A DNA stretch of 64,000 nucleotides. It comes from Thunnus maccoyii. Lineage: Eukaryota > Chordata > Actinopteri > Scombriformes > Scombridae. The position numbers and the translations under genes are program-made. The stretch is taken from the NCBI RefSeq assembly GCF_910596095.1, contig NC_056555.1, positions 8,309,501-8,373,500 of the forward strand. Direction: 5' to 3'. This document shows positions 12,701 through 25,078 of the stretch, piece after piece; the first letter of the stretch is position 1; every line of letters starts with the position of its first letter. The notes under the pieces are model-generated. The model was given only the letters and a program-made list of their open reading frames with translations. It did not search any database and was not told where the DNA came from.

Positions 12701-14943
12701 CAAATTGTTTTCAGATTGTTGCTGTTATTAATCGTGTGAACAGAATGTTACAATGCAAGGCTGTGTGTTTTCTTAGGTGTTGAGGAGGAGTCATCAGAGT
12801 GCTCATCTTTATCAGAGTGGTCACCATCACATGCATCCCAGGGGTCATCATCAAGTTCTGACTCAACAGTAATACTGGAATCTACTAAAGCTCAGAAAAG
12901 ACAGCTGGTTGAAGGACCCCCTGATGCCAACGTTGCAAGAAGTGTAAGTTATATTTTAACTGGGCTTTGCCTTGTGGCGAGCCATGTGGCTTAGCCCATC
13001 TCCTTTTCCTGTAGCATGAGGCAGCTTTGGTGTACAAGTACACCACCCTGGACCTGACGCTAGTATGTAAATGTTACTCATATGTTACTCTCAGGATGAA
13101 ATGGAACACGGCAACCAGCCAGTGAGGAAAGGGATGGACACACCAATGACTCATCTTCCTAGATTGATATTGACCCTGATGTATTGGTCTAACCCTACAA
13201 TAAAAACATTGTAGTCACAATAGATATGTTAGCTCTGCAGTTACAGTAGGTAGCTGATGAATCTGCTATACTTGCAGTGTGACTGTCATGCTATTGTTGT
13301 TTCAGATTGTCAAAGCAGCCCTGTATTCAAAGCCTGGTGGAGACCAGATATTCAAGGAGTACGAGAAAACAAGCACCATCAGTGATGTTACAAGAAGAAA
13401 GATGGTGAACATACTAGTGGCTGACATGGTGGAGAGTCATGGGTACGTGAATATGCACTTGCAATAACAGGTTGTTGTTGTTGTTTTTACCTCCAAAAGT
13501 CGGTGTCAATTTTGTCTTCACCCTCAACCATGTGCACATAAACAAATGTTGCATTTTTGGGGGGATGAATGATGCTGTTCTCCTAACATTGCAGGGCAAA
13601 TCCTGTCAATTTTGAGATTGAGCCTGTAGCTGACCCTGTAGCTGAGCCTATAGCTGGACCATGAGATGAGATTTGAAGGAAAACACAACTTCTTTAAAAA
13701 GTCTGTTTAAAATTTTAAAAACGTTGCCATGACACTGGCTAAGAAACATCAGGAAGAGTTAGCATCTCATTTCGAGAACTTTAAGTTCAAAAGATTAAAG
13801 TTTGGTCCCATAAGTCAAGTCTTGGTCAGCAGTTTAGAGGGTGGAGAGGCGCTGAATGAAGCTTTTGATGTATTGACTGTTTCCACCACCCCTTGGGTCA
13901 AAAGCTATGGCACAGAGTATCAGGTGGGATGTATGTGGTTACTGGAGTTGAAAATGAGATGCCTTTGTTCAACAGGATTGATAGTATAATTATTAGAGAC
14001 GACAATGCTTATCTTTTAATTTGGAAAGTCTCAACCCTTTTCTTTGACGATCATTTCAATGCATTTGCTATTGAGGAGAACACTGGGGTTTTCACAGTAA
14101 TATATGTAAATGGCCTGTTACATTACAGACCTTGTGATAGGTAATTTTCATATGAGACCGATGACCAAGTGTACCTTGTTCCATACTGTATTTATGTATG
14201 ATGAATCCATGCAGTCTGTTATGCTGTCTGTTGTGAAAGTGATGTGGTGGCCTTTTAATGAGAATATATTTTTCTTAAGAAGTTGTTGCTTTGTGTATTT
14301 TTGGTGGGGTGGTTGTGGTGGTTAGTGGGGGCATTGGTAGTCACATTTTACACCTATTAGTGTTTATGCATTAGTTGTCAGTGTAACATTTTTAACCCCA
14401 GTCAGTGTAGCATTTTGTAAAAATGGCACTACTGTAGAGTACTATTGACACTACACACATGTTAGTCAGTGTTAATTTTGAACTCCCTACAGTGTTGAAA
14501 TAACTAGCTGAGAGTAAAAACATTAACACTAACACTAGTGTAGAGTACTATTGACACTACAGAGGTGTTAGCCAGTGTTAATTTTTAACTCCCTATAGTG
14601 TTGAAATAACTCCAAAAATATTAGCACTAGTGTAAGTGTTAAATGAACACTGAAAAGAGTGGACGCATATAAACACCCTTCTTGTGTTAGATTTAACACT
14701 GTCAGAGTTAATTTAACACTGGCGATTTTGCTGTGTATACATAATGCATATTCATTTTCAGATTTGAAGGGATTATCGCACTGTTGTGTTACAGAATGAA
14801 GGCTGACAAATTATGTCTCCTGTTTAATCTCCCCAACTTGATGCTTAATGGCTAATAGTCATATGTCTGGAATAGTTGTTTATGTCTACAAAAATAAAAT
14901 AAAAACACTTTTAGACCATTTTAATAGCTTTGCCATTTCTTAA

Positions 14944-14974
<31 letters not shown>

Positions 14975-17551
14975 ATAATAACAACATCCTTTACATACGT
15001 TTACTGGAAAGGTATGACAATACTGTATTGAGAATGGTATCTTTCCTCATTGAAGTCAAGTGCGAGGTAAATTGCCATGACAGTTGTCAGAATCATTTGT
15101 AGTGTTTGTGTTTTCAGTGCCACCCTTTTGATTGTTTGCACATAAAAAGCCAAGTCAATGACTGTGTCCCTCAGGAGGACAGTGTGACCCAAAGTTAAAA
15201 GCCTCCCATAACCGTATCTCATTTAGCACCAGTTATGTTGTTGATCAGACCCGCCAATACTCCCGTTTTTCCCGGGTTTCTCCTTTTTTCACCCCTCTCC
15301 CACTGTGCTCCCGTTTTGCTGTTTCTCCCAGGAAACTCCCATAATTTGCATGGCCATCAACCTTAATTATGAATAATCGTCATACACATGGATCCATAAT
15401 TTCTGTATGTTTGACTGAGGTCACCCAAGTTGCCAGATCGTCTATGAAACACAAAATACAAACACAATCCACACACAACATACAATTTCAACCTATCTGG
15501 CACCACAACCCAATTCAAGAGGCATGTTCTGCTCTCTGCACAGGCAGTCTTTCCTCCCGTCCTCTATTCTCCTCCATCTGTTGCTGATGTGATTCACTGC
15601 TGCAGGTGCCGGTGGAGAGGAGGGGCTGGTTTGTCTCAATTAGCACGTAAGTTTACAAGAATTTGCCCAATTTTAAGATATGTGGCAAACTCAGATTAAT
15701 ATTTAGGCTACATACAGACAGCTTCTGTGTTATTAGCTTATCCAGCGCGCTGTAGTTGTGTAAACATACCATTGGTGGATGGGAAAGTGCAGGCAAAGCA
15801 GTTGAAAAAATCACTTCTCTACACGTTTATGCTTATTGAACAAGTGGTTTGATAAAATACTTACTCGCAACGGTTTTGTTGCACTTACAGTAAGCTCTGT
15901 GAGCGTAGTTGTCTTCAACTCGAGTAAAATGTTATCTTTCACTTCATCCTCCCCCTCATCAAAAAAACCTCCCGTATTTCGAAACCTAAATGTTGGCAGG
16001 TATGTTGTTGTATGACCACTTTGATTCTTAAGGAAAATAAGAGACAGACTCTCTGGATTCCTAAATTTGTAAGAGCACACCTTCGGCCTGTAGAACTGAC
16101 CTTTGTAACCCTCTAAGTGGGATTTGATCAGTGATGCTCAACAGACTCAAAGACCTTCTAATAAACCATTCCGATAAGTTGAATCATAACACGAACTAAA
16201 AGCATGAACTGACCCTGAAGGCCACTTGGACCGAAGTAAAACAACTCCCACCTTAGATGGAAGACTCTTATCAACAACGCCATGAACTAACCCTCATTCC
16301 TGAGGACTTTATGAAGCCTCCTTGCAAATCTTAGACATCATGAAGTGTTAATATGAAGGTTAATGTTTAGAACATTGGAATTGGAAGAACTGACTTATCA
16401 TGAATCATGTAAATTGCTTAACTGTTTTTGAATGGTTTCAAAAATATGAAACACGCTGACAGGACCGTTATTAATCAGAAATATCATGAATGCTTGGACA
16501 CTATGAAAAGAATGTGTTTACAGCTTTAATGTGAAATAATAGGCAACGGTGACTTGAAGTGTGAGTTTTTGCATGTAAAAACTCCGAATTAGATTTCACC
16601 AAATTCCTTTACTTCAGGAGACGCAGGCTGCAAACCACCAGCCACAACTAAAGCCCCTAGAACAAAGAAATTGAATATTCATCAATAATTCGGCACGAAA
16701 CCCTTTAAAACACATCCAAACTCCTCCCGTTTTATTCTAACTTATAAAAACAGCCTCAAAGAAATTCCTCTTTGAGCTGGCCTCCAAGAACTCAAGAAAA
16801 CTCTTAAGACCTCTCTTTTATTTGTTTTTCAACCAAATATATCCGTATTTAACCTTTTATTGCAACAAGTTAATTTGTTTTGTTTTAGTGGTAACATTAA
16901 GTCTCGTATTTCCACGTATAGTAATTTAATTTGAAGTAAACACGTACAGTATTTTATTTTGAAGTAGACGCCGCTGAAGACTTGAGCGTAGTCAGACTAA
17001 ACTTTATTCGACACTCAACTTAAGTTACTACAAGCCAACCAAAAGCCTGAATCTGCAACTTAAACCCTTGAAGAGGAAGAAGAGAGCAAGACTGCAACCC
17101 AGAAGTGAAGCCGGCCTGAAGACTCTGCCAGAGCAGCCTGAAACGGCTTGATTCTTTACCGGCATTCAACGCCTCTGCATCTACTGAGATGCGCCACAGC
17201 CCACAGCTGATCCGGGCTCTTCCACTTCAACACCGCTGGTGATGCTGCGTCAAACAACGCTGGACCTGCCAAGATGACGCCTGTACCACGACAAGACACC
17301 CCAACAGTAAGGCATAACATGGCTTTGTGATCAAAGGTTGATGTCGAATAACGTTAAAATTAAGGAATTTATTTAGAGAAGTTGAATTAGCTTTTCCCTT
17401 AGCATTCCCCGGTACAACACGTCAAGCCTCGAGTCACGCATTTCGAGCCACTCTTGCTGAATAATTTTCTTTATTCATTTTTTTTATCATTCTTAGGCCT
17501 TATTTATTTATTTATTTTACTTTCTTTTTATTTATTATTTTCTGTATATTA

Positions 17552-17582
<31 letters not shown>

Positions 17583-20500
17583 CTTCATTTATCCTAAAAG
17601 TGTTTGGTTGTTTCTTTGAGTTGCAGTAAACAGAGGTCACTCTTTGGGACAAGAACTCACGATTGTGAGACTGATTCATTGATTAAATTGAACAAGGGTT
17701 AGTGCTCCCTCCTGGCACTAACAAATCCTAACCAAAAAGGAGGTGGTGCCCTAATGACAAGGTAATTCATTAATAAAGTGTTAATACTCCTACATTATTA
17801 ACTCTGTGAGTGACTTTATAGTCATTTGGTGTCCAGAACTTTGTTTTTGAGTACTGCAACTTTAAATTCAAAATCTCTTAACTTAACACTTTCATTTTGG
17901 TGCTAAGAAGTTTTGCTTCTTCAATTTTCCAATATCCATTGACAGTTATTTTTTTATTCTCATCTGCTCATATTTAGTAGATCAGCACACTGTAAATCTT
18001 ACAAAAAACCTTGTTTTTGGTCAGTGTTTTTGCATTAGTAAAAGAAATGCATAACACTTACCCATATCAACATAGCCAATGTCAACATATAGTTTGGCAC
18101 AGTAGGAGCCCAGGAGGAAACCAAACATGGGGCCCAGGAGAGTAATAGTCTGGAGACAAGCTGGCAATTAAAATAGATTTACATTTTTGATCATGTGGTC
18201 AACAAGACAGGAGAAGAAAAGAGATGTTTTATAGGTCTCCAGTGGAAAGACAATTAGAAGGAGGAGGTTAGAAGACACTTTTAACCGATGAAAAAGATAC
18301 ACATGATGAAGAAATACCTTTAGAATAAATTTCCACTGGAAACCTAAAGTGAACACTGATGTCTTACCTATGTAGAAGGGGGAGTTTTCAGCTTTAGCAA
18401 AGTCATCGATGTAGGAGATGCCCAGAGGTGTGACTGGGGTTTCTCCAATCCCCCGCAGTGCGTTCCCCAGGAATACATAGATCCACATGTTGGAACTAGA
18501 CTCTTTCACGCAGACTGCACAAAGACAAAGCAAGAATGGGAGTAATATGCTCCCCCTTTTTTGACCTTGTCAAAACTGTTGCTGCTGCATTTTGAACTAG
18601 TTGGAAATGGGATTAACAAGACTGAGTGATGCCAAAATACAACAAATTGCAATAATCAAGGTGGGAGGATATGTAGGCAAGGATGACTTTCTCCAGGTCA
18701 GAAGTACAGAGAAGTGATCTGAGTTTGGAGTTGATACAGAGCCGCATGAAGCTTAATTTTACTACCTTATTGATTTTATGAGATTTTTTGCATATGATTT
18801 AACAGAGGGGGCCAAGATGAGAAGAATTAATGTGGGTCACACACTGTGGTTCAAATAACATAACTTGCAGCCATCCAGGATTTAGTCATATTCAACTGAC
18901 CAATTGTTATTTTCTGCAAATAAAATTGACCATCACACATGTAACACATCTACACTGCTGGCTAACTTCTGTTAGGGGAATAGTGGATATTTCATCCAAG
19001 ATGAAGACAAATTTGATAAATTATAAATTTGTATCTAAAAGACAACTTTGTGTATGTGTATCAAATTTTTTTAAATAAAAATGTATCCTTTATTCCGCTC
19101 ACATATCATTGAGGAAGAGAATTTTTTTTTTAAAAAGTCCATTTCTTCAAATATGCAGACAACCTCAGACATACATATGATTACAATGTGGTGTTGATTC
19201 AGTATCATAGTACTGATAATAGGATTTGGTTCTAATATTGCATATCACTGCATTGTATGCTACTTCCATATTGTCTTTTTTCGAAATACATCACATCAGA
19301 ATAGCTGAACTGGATCAATACATTGCATTCTGAGATGTTTTGGAAGAGGAAGAGTTAATTAAGCTCCACGATAGAGAGCGCACCATGGGAGAGTGGATCA
19401 GAACAATACAAAAATAAATCCAAAACTGAACTTTTTACCAGGCATATTACAAATGCTTGTTCTCTCAGTGGTGCCGTAAGACCTGATATTCTGTCTCTGA
19501 CATCATTTTTCCCTCTTCAAATCCAGCCTTGTTGTTGCTCTGCTCATATTTCAGCAATTCATACTCTGTATACCGAGTGATCATTGGCGTTATTGACATG
19601 AGGCTACAGTATGAATACTGCGTCTCTGCTGAGCTCTGGAGACGGCGCTCAACCTGGACTGTGCCTTTGTTGAGCAGCACGGAAGGCGAGTGGCTGTAAA
19701 GGTCAGACCAGGATCAGTGCATTCCAGAGAGGGTTGACAGAAAGCCATTAAGTCGTTGTGGTTTAACCAGATTTCATGTTAAAGCAGACTCTCTTTGTGC
19801 TGCTGTTGTGGTTTCCTGTTTACTGACCATAGTGCAGGCATCTGGTGCAGTTTGTCTTTATTGGATATTATTGATGTCCATTTCATAGAGACTGGTTTGT
19901 CAAAGAGAGGCTGTTCAAAGGATACCGTTGGTTTTGTCTAACTAAACTTCAAATGTGACTAGGATGTTTGCACATGTGGCAATACAGTTGCATGTGTTAT
20001 TGTTACTATTGTAATTCTTGCGCTACACATCTTCAGTTTAAGATACTACAAGCTCAGACATGTGATTTAGTTATTAATTTATCAGACTAAGAGTTTACGG
20101 CCACAACAGCAGCTCTGTGAGGCTATATTTAGGCACAGCAGTGCTTTCAGCTAATTAAAACAAAATTCTGAAAAGTACAACGAGGCTGATGGGAATGCCA
20201 CTGGTTTTGCAGGTATTTGGTCATTAACCAAAGTAATGAACTAAATTTCATTCAATTTATCCAAAAGTAGTCAGCAGGATCCATCCTCTCATGAATGTTT
20301 GTACAAAATTTCATGGTATTCCATGAAGTGGAAGTTACACCTAAGGGTATCTACTGTATATACTGATTGTTTTAACTAAAGCTGCACAAGGTAAATTTGC
20401 ATTTTGGTTATCCAAATTGCACAAAGAACATTTTTAACCAGTGTATTTCTTGCATAAAAGTCTTGCTTACTGCAGATTCAAACTGTGAATAAATAAACCA

Positions 20501-21230
20501 CAATCCAAATTATTGATGTGTCTGTGGGAATCATTTTGAAGGCATCCATTCAATCCCACACACAGTCTTACCTTTGCTGTCTTCCACAGAGGGCTCTATC
20601 TGAATTTCAGGCACATCTTGTGTTTCCACACAGGCAGCGATGTTCACAGTGTCATTCTGGAAAGCCTGGATGACTGTGTCATACTTGTAGCTGTGAAACA
20701 CAGCAGTGCCAAAATGAAACTTTAAGGGAGACACTCTGGAGTCCATTTTTGATCATTTCTTTTTATTTGTGAAACCTGGTATTTTATGATTTGCTTACCG
20801 CCCCATGAAGAAGTGTGTCAGGCCGGTGAGAAATGCCCCTACAGCCATCAGGAAACAGCCCACAGCAATGAGTCTAGGCCGATGCAGCTTTGCACCAAAA
20901 TGGCTGACCACGGCTAGAAATAACAAGTTGCCTACCTCCAAGAAAGAGACACCATAGAGCAAAAGGAAAACAAAACATGGCTACATTTACTGTAGAAATT
21001 CAGCAGCAGCTGAAAAAGGAGGGAATAACAAAATGAGATCAGATCAGTTGCACTATGGATCAGGGTTAAATCAACAGTTAGACAGTACCCATCTCAAAAC
21101 TGCCATCTATGAGTCCAATGTGTGTGCTGGAGAGGTCAAAACGTCTCTCAATCTGAGTGATGGAGCTCTTCATGTAGGTCCCTGTCAGGGCCTTGGAGAA
21201 ATAGGCGAAGGACAGCGCTACGATAAACAA
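6744..21230 (-). CDS. SLCO1-family organic anion transporter A (start exon not found)
   Basis: Plasma-membrane OATP with 12 expected membrane segments, sodium-independent, carrying organic anions. Exons in transcript order: 21089-21230, 20799-20931, 20572-20690, 18368-18514, 18062-18160, 10781-11008, 10468-10632, 10023-10218, 9720-9885, 9221-9405, 8819-8883, 7421-7538, 6744-7266. Phases agree at every junction and give 761 residues plus stop. Landmarks: [15 protein letters not shown] in the first exon, [12 protein letters not shown] in the fourth, the family signature [10 protein letters not shown] in the sixth, and the Kazal-like cysteine loop ([16 protein letters not shown]) in the ninth. 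The last exon ends in an acidic cytoplasmic tail of about 130 residues, much longer than in the neighbour. By position next to iapp it corresponds to human SLCO1A2; in teleosts that could be slco1d1, but sequence alone does not settle the orthologue. The intron at 11009-18061 is about 7 kb and full of repeats. Confidence 0.9.
7742..8780. repeat. Palindromic GTGGGCC-rich repeat in an SLCO1 A intron
   Basis: An arm at about 7746-7857 recurs as its reverse complement at about 8037-8150, with some 180 bases between. The arms are closely matched over about 112 bases and rich in GTGGGCCACAT. To the right, a degenerate tandem array follows with a unit near 112 bases; the landmark GCCAGTGCTxACTGTGCC recurs near 8251, 8362 and 8475. 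The array lies between exons 8819-8883 and 7421-7538. It resembles a repeat seen widely in fish genomes, but I cannot name the class. Confidence 0.75.
8965..9140 (+). repeat. Interspersed foldback repeat, partial copy
   Basis: Contains the string ACATTTTGGGAAATACGCTT followed by a GAGTTAGATGAGATGATTGA stretch and GTTAGCTAAGCTTAGCATAAA. The same order occurs at 34077-34537 and, more diverged, at 24688-25078. I recognise the pattern as a high-copy percomorph repeat. This copy lacks the right half. Confidence 0.65.
11454..12420 (+). repeat. Dispersed LTR-like repeat, copy 1 (deleted)
   Basis: Segments 11454-11785 and 12268-12420 match 16020-16328 and 16587-16890 in the same orientation. The match includes a nearly exact block of about 99 bases beginning AATTAGATTTCACCAAATTC. 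The middle differs and the right end lacks material present in copy 2. No coding sequence is seen. Both copies lie in the 7-kb intron of transporter A. Confidence 0.65.
12422..12456. repeat. (GAA)n purine-rich simple repeat
   Basis: About eleven GAA units with one GGA interruption, directly between the dispersed repeat and the decayed gene fragment. Confidence 0.85.
12537..14155 (+). pseudogene. Decayed spliced fragment of a multicopy fish gene family
   Basis: Four exon-like pieces with good splice signals lie in order on the plus strand, inside a minus-strand intron: 12540-12675, about 12778-12943, 13306-13442 and from about 13595. The third encodes [14 protein letters not shown] followed by [17 protein letters not shown]. 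The fourth ends in a stop near 13663, after a short repeat of the type EPVAEP. A further frame from 13729 encodes [17 protein letters not shown]. It shifts frame near 13926 before [18 protein letters not shown] and FDDHFNAF. The style matches uncharacterised SAMD3-like or HTH-associated proteins that occur in many copies in teleosts. The 5' end is missing and the frame is broken, so it is not functional. Intact splice sites argue against a processed retrocopy; carriage by a DNA element is possible. Confidence 0.55.
14432..14740 (+). repeat. ~106-bp tandem repeat with repeat-end sequence
   Basis: TGTAGAGTACTATTGACACT occurs at 14433 and 14539, each followed by similar GTGTTAATTTT...GTGTTGAAATAACT text, so the unit is about 106 bases. 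A partial third unit follows from 14628. The right edge (TTAACACTGGCGATTTTGCT) resembles the end of a common fish interspersed repeat. It directly follows the decayed gene fragment, so the two may belong to one element. Confidence 0.6.
14943..14973. repeat. (ATT)n microsatellite
   Basis: About ten uninterrupted ATT units. Confidence 0.95.
15247..16007. mobile_element. Non-autonomous hAT-like DNA element (putative)
   Basis: The left end reads CAGACCCGCCAATACTCCCG. The reverse complement of the right end reads CATACCTGCCAACATTTAGG. These are imperfect terminal inverted repeats starting with CA, as in hAT elements. The flanks are TTGTTGAT on the left and TTGTTGTA on the right, six of eight bases identical, consistent with an old 8-bp target duplication. 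Both ends carry CTCCCGT text. No transposase frame is present. Confidence 0.5.
16020..17830 (+). repeat. Dispersed LTR-like repeat, copy 2 (longer)
   Basis: Shares two blocks with copy 1 (see 11454-12420) and extends about 1 kb further right. Near 17824 the sequence reads CA followed by TTTGGTGTCCAGAAC, which looks like an LTR end followed by a tRNA primer-binding site. That would make this a solo or truncated long LTR. No gag or pol remnant follows, so the class is an inference. It also holds a (CT)n(AT)n tract at about 17551-17582. Confidence 0.45.
18590..18810 (+). mobile_element. LINE-derived fragment (probable 3' region)
   Basis: Contains the ordered phrases TGCATTTTGAACTAGTTGGAA, ACAAATTGCAATAATCAAGG and GATGACTTTCTCCAGGTCAG. 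I recognise these as a conserved block of a common teleost non-LTR retrotransposon. There is no usable reading frame. It lies in the intron between transporter A exons 18368-18514 and 20572-20690. Confidence 0.5.
20165..20350. repeat. Interspersed repeat fragment
   Basis: Text such as GAGGCTGATGGGAATGCCAC, CAGGTATTTGGTCATTAACC and GTACAAAATTTCATGGTATT matches a repeat common in percomorph fish. A related piece in the other orientation lies at 32875-33005 (TTGGTCTGTCAGCTGGTCCA, ATGAAATTTTGTACAGACTT). Confidence 0.5.
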
Positions 21231-22948
21231 CTAGAAAACACAAAGGAAAGGGAAAATTAGCCAAATACTGTACACTGTAAATGTACTTTGATATTGTACT
21301 TTGATACTGACACTACCTGACAGGAGCCCATAAAACAACATGTTGTCTGAACAGAACAACAAAGAGATCATAGATAAGTATAATTAAAGTGCCAAATTGG
21401 ATATACTGCATACTTGTACATGATAGAAGCTTTTGAATTTGTCTTGTCCAAAATTTTGATGTTGTTTTGTTGTTGACATCCAGCCATGGACCAGCCCTAT
21501 AACTGTGGTTGACCATGAGTGAGTGAGTGATGGAGTTACACCATTGGCCGTTGCTCTTTCAAAATTAATCGGTGCATGATCTGAGAAACGCAAAGTGACT
21601 GTGTTTCCTGCTCCGAGTTTGGGCACTTTCAGCTCCAGTGTTAAATGCAGCAAAGCCGGCTAAACTCATGTTTAAACAGAAGCGTAACAGCATTTCTACT
21701 GTCTCATCCTCTACAGTCCAGTGTGATTGACTCTGCTGACAGGCTGACAAAATCCAAATGCACCGCATATTATAACTGAATTAATACCAAGATGCACACT
21801 TTTTATTTCTTTTGATATTTCACATCACAAATGATGAACTGCAGTATTAAAACACAAGTCTTGCAGGTCAAACATGCAACTCATGTAACTGTTGTATCAG
21901 TTTAGTGTGGGGCAGCTGCTGTGCAGGTGCATTTGATTTGGCTGTAACTGTGGTAACCAGGCGGAGATAAACCTCCTGAATTTGCTACCAAGCAGCTGTC
22001 AAAACTTTCATTTCCACCACAGCCTTCATAATTCCAAACTGGGAGAAGAAAAAAGGCATATAGAGGCTTGACAGAGAGCACAGTTAAAGCATCCAAATAA
22101 CCATCACTCTGGCAAAACACTCAATACAGAGTGAAAAACAAGAGACATCTGCAGAGTGAAACAAATGAAAGAGCAGGGGGAGTTAACAGATAATTAGAAT
22201 AGTTTATAATTAGAATTAAAATAAGTTCTCTTTCCAATCAAGCATCTCAAGATATGAGTGGAAAATATTGTTCTTGCAGCAGCATTTAAACCTTTTCTTT
22301 TTACTCAAATTTAGCTTAACCATGTCATGTGATGCTACTTCAGTACACTTTAACAACAAATATTACTGGGACCACTACAGAAAATCGCAGATGAACATTT
22401 AATATCCAGGAATTCACATTATAGACACTACCACTGACTATCCCTGTAACACATTGGCCACAATTTCACACATTGACCATAAACAGTCCAGCTATATACT
22501 AAGTTTTCACCTAGTCTTGTTTTATTGTTTTTATGGTGATGCTTCTTAAAATGTACTTTTTGACCAAATATCTACCAACTGAACTAAAGCCCATGTGAAG
22601 AAAAAAAGCCTGGGATGAGACTGAGTTTGGAAATGTTTTGAGAGAAATGTTCCATTAACTTTATGCATGCTGATGTTGACTGCTGTCTAGTGCTGCAATC
22701 AGGCAAAGCTCAGACGCGCAGGACTGATACTGACGTTTTTGACAAGGGTTGATATACTGATCTAGAGTAGACATTTGGCCTGCCAGGATTTTCAATGACT
22801 TGGTAAGGCTTGATAAACACCATGAGATCATCTCTTTGCATGATTTCACAATTTTGGAAAATGCTGCCTAAAACAGATGATGGTCTTACATTTTAAGCAT
22901 TCGTCCATCCATCCATTAATTATCTATACCTGCTTATATTGTGTTGGC

Positions 22949-22950
<2 letters not shown>

Positions 22951-23012
<62 letters not shown>
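22951..23012. repeat. (GATA)n microsatellite
   Basis: About 15 uninterrupted AGAT/GATA tetranucleotides. Confidence 0.96.
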
Positions 23013-23013
<1 letters not shown>

Positions 23014-24687
23014 ATGAAGCACAGTCCATGAAGAAAAAACACAACTACTATATAGGTAACCAGCAGAGAAATGCAAGGAAAGGCAGCAAGATATAAAACT
23101 ATAAGATTATTAGGCTCGATCTTTGTTGCCTGTTGATCTACAGATCACTTTAGTACTTTGAGAGTAGAGATGCCAGGACGTTTGCTGGTCGTCTGCTCAG
23201 GGACACACAGAGCCTGCTGGCTGGTCATCTTATCTCTGTCCTCAGCTGCTTCTTCCATCCTGAACTGAACGTCTTATTGGTCTTACTGGTCTATCTACCA
23301 GCCTACAGGACACTGCAAGAAAAGCATACATAGACAATATAGAGAATAAAAGAAGACATATAGACAATTAAAAGAGGCAGGTAATGTAAAATGTGTCTAA
23401 TGTAAAGATTAGGAACATGTTCTTTGATTGGAGTTCACTCTTTTAATTCTATGATTCACAAGAGACAAGAACAGTTTACACTGTATTATCAACAGTTACC
23501 CTTTTCATTTAACTGATATATACATTTTGTATATAAAAGTATATTTATACTGTAGAACACATATTATGGTTTCAAGACTTTCAGATTCTCAGAAATTATG
23601 AGCAAAGCATATGTGATAAACTATGTAAAAAAAATACAAGTGTATAAGCTTTTTATACACAGTTTTTATTGTTATTGAAACATTTCCTCAAGTGCAAAGT
23701 CCTGGTGCAAACACATCAAAAAACAGAAGAGTTGTGAAAACAGACTGTACCTGTGTGTTAACTCCACTTGCGTTCTCTCCTCACTATCCTTTCCACTCAG
23801 TAAACATCAAGAGCTGCAGGTTGAATCCATTTCAGAAAAAAAAACTGGCTTCCAAAGACGGCTCTGACTCCACTTGTCCCCTGGTAAAACTGAGAGCGGG
23901 GAAATACATGCAACAGAAAGCATCACAATTAACCATTTAGTATGTTTTTCACAACTCCTATAATCCCCCCTCAGGTTTAGCCTGAGTAATACTCCCACCC
24001 ACAGCACAGCTCGCCTTTTAAGTCTGATCACTCTTGACCAGCAAGCCTCTTGTGTTATCAGAGGACTTTCTGAATTAAATACCAAGTGCATTTCCAGGCT
24101 GAAGGGACTGAGGTCCTCCCTCTCTTCTTCTGCTTCTTCTGCTTCTTCTGCTCCTCTTTAAGCAGCCATGTTTCTCTCCTCTACTGAGAGAAGAAAGACC
24201 TGCTCTCCCCGAGCTCCTATTCTCCTGTGCGAGGGCAAAGCTGTCCCTCGGAACCAGCAGGACAAAAGGCCTCGCACATTTTTATTCCACACGCATGCCT
24301 GCCAGTCCTGGAGGGGAACAGAACAGGGAGGAGGTGGAGGTGGGGGCAGACAGATTAGTAACCCCAGACCATGCACAGTGGATTTTTTTTCTGTTTTTAC
24401 TCACAAGGTAAAATATCAGATGCTTGTTGCTGTTTAACAGGATTAAAGTATATAAAATGCCAGTTTTAGTTTCTCACTGTTTAAAGGAAACTAGTTGGTG
24501 AGGGTCATAAGTGCCTTTCATGCATCTACTGATAACCATAGAAGAAGAAAAAACAAAATAAAGATGTTAGAAGTGGCCAAGAAATGCTAAAGAGACAGTT
24601 CCAGTAATATGAAAGGCTGAGAAATCCATTTCCAAATTTTTGGCTGTAGGCTAATGTCATAAAAAGGAAAATCTATCACAGTTTAAC

Positions 24688-25078
24688 TCTGGGTTTAAAG
24701 TAATAGTTTCACAATATGGGAAACTAACTTATTTGCTTTTTTCTTTCATAGACAGTTAATTTACCTTATTTCAGCACAAAGATTGGAAACAGAGTAAACC
24801 AGCTAGCCTTTTCTCTAAAGCTGACAAATCACCACATAGTACTTTGTTTGTTTAATCTGTACAAAAACCACATCGTTAAAACAAGAGTTTTTGTGAGGTT
24901 TCCAGCAAAGAAACACTTTTGGACAAAGCTACAGTAGCTTTGTCTCCCTTTTTCCTGTCTTTATGCTAAGCTAAACTAACCAGCAACTGGCTGTTGCATC
25001 ATTAACAGACAGATATAGCTCTCAGGAAGTAAGGGAATAAGCATACATCCCAAAATGTCACACTACTCCTTTAATGAA
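24688..25078. mobile_element. Foldback (MITE-like) repeat
   Basis: Begins TAAAGTAATAGTTTCACAAT and ends ATGTCACACTACTCCTTTAA, which are imperfect reverse complements. Inside are GGGAAACTAACTTATTTGCT on the left and GGAATAAGCATACATCCCAA on the right, also reverse-complementary in pattern, and ATGCTAAGCTAAACTAACC. The same family occurs at 34077-34537 and 8965-9140. Confidence 0.6.

Noticed and set aside
21317..21331. Five-codon ATG exon for SLCO1 A
   Set aside because: Phase and donor fit, but a 15-base start exon with an 85-base intron and no KLK-type ending is weak; kept only as a candidate in the findings.
24158..24437. Overlapping frames in a GC-richer patch
   Set aside because: Both strands are open by composition only; no conserved motif or credible splice partners.
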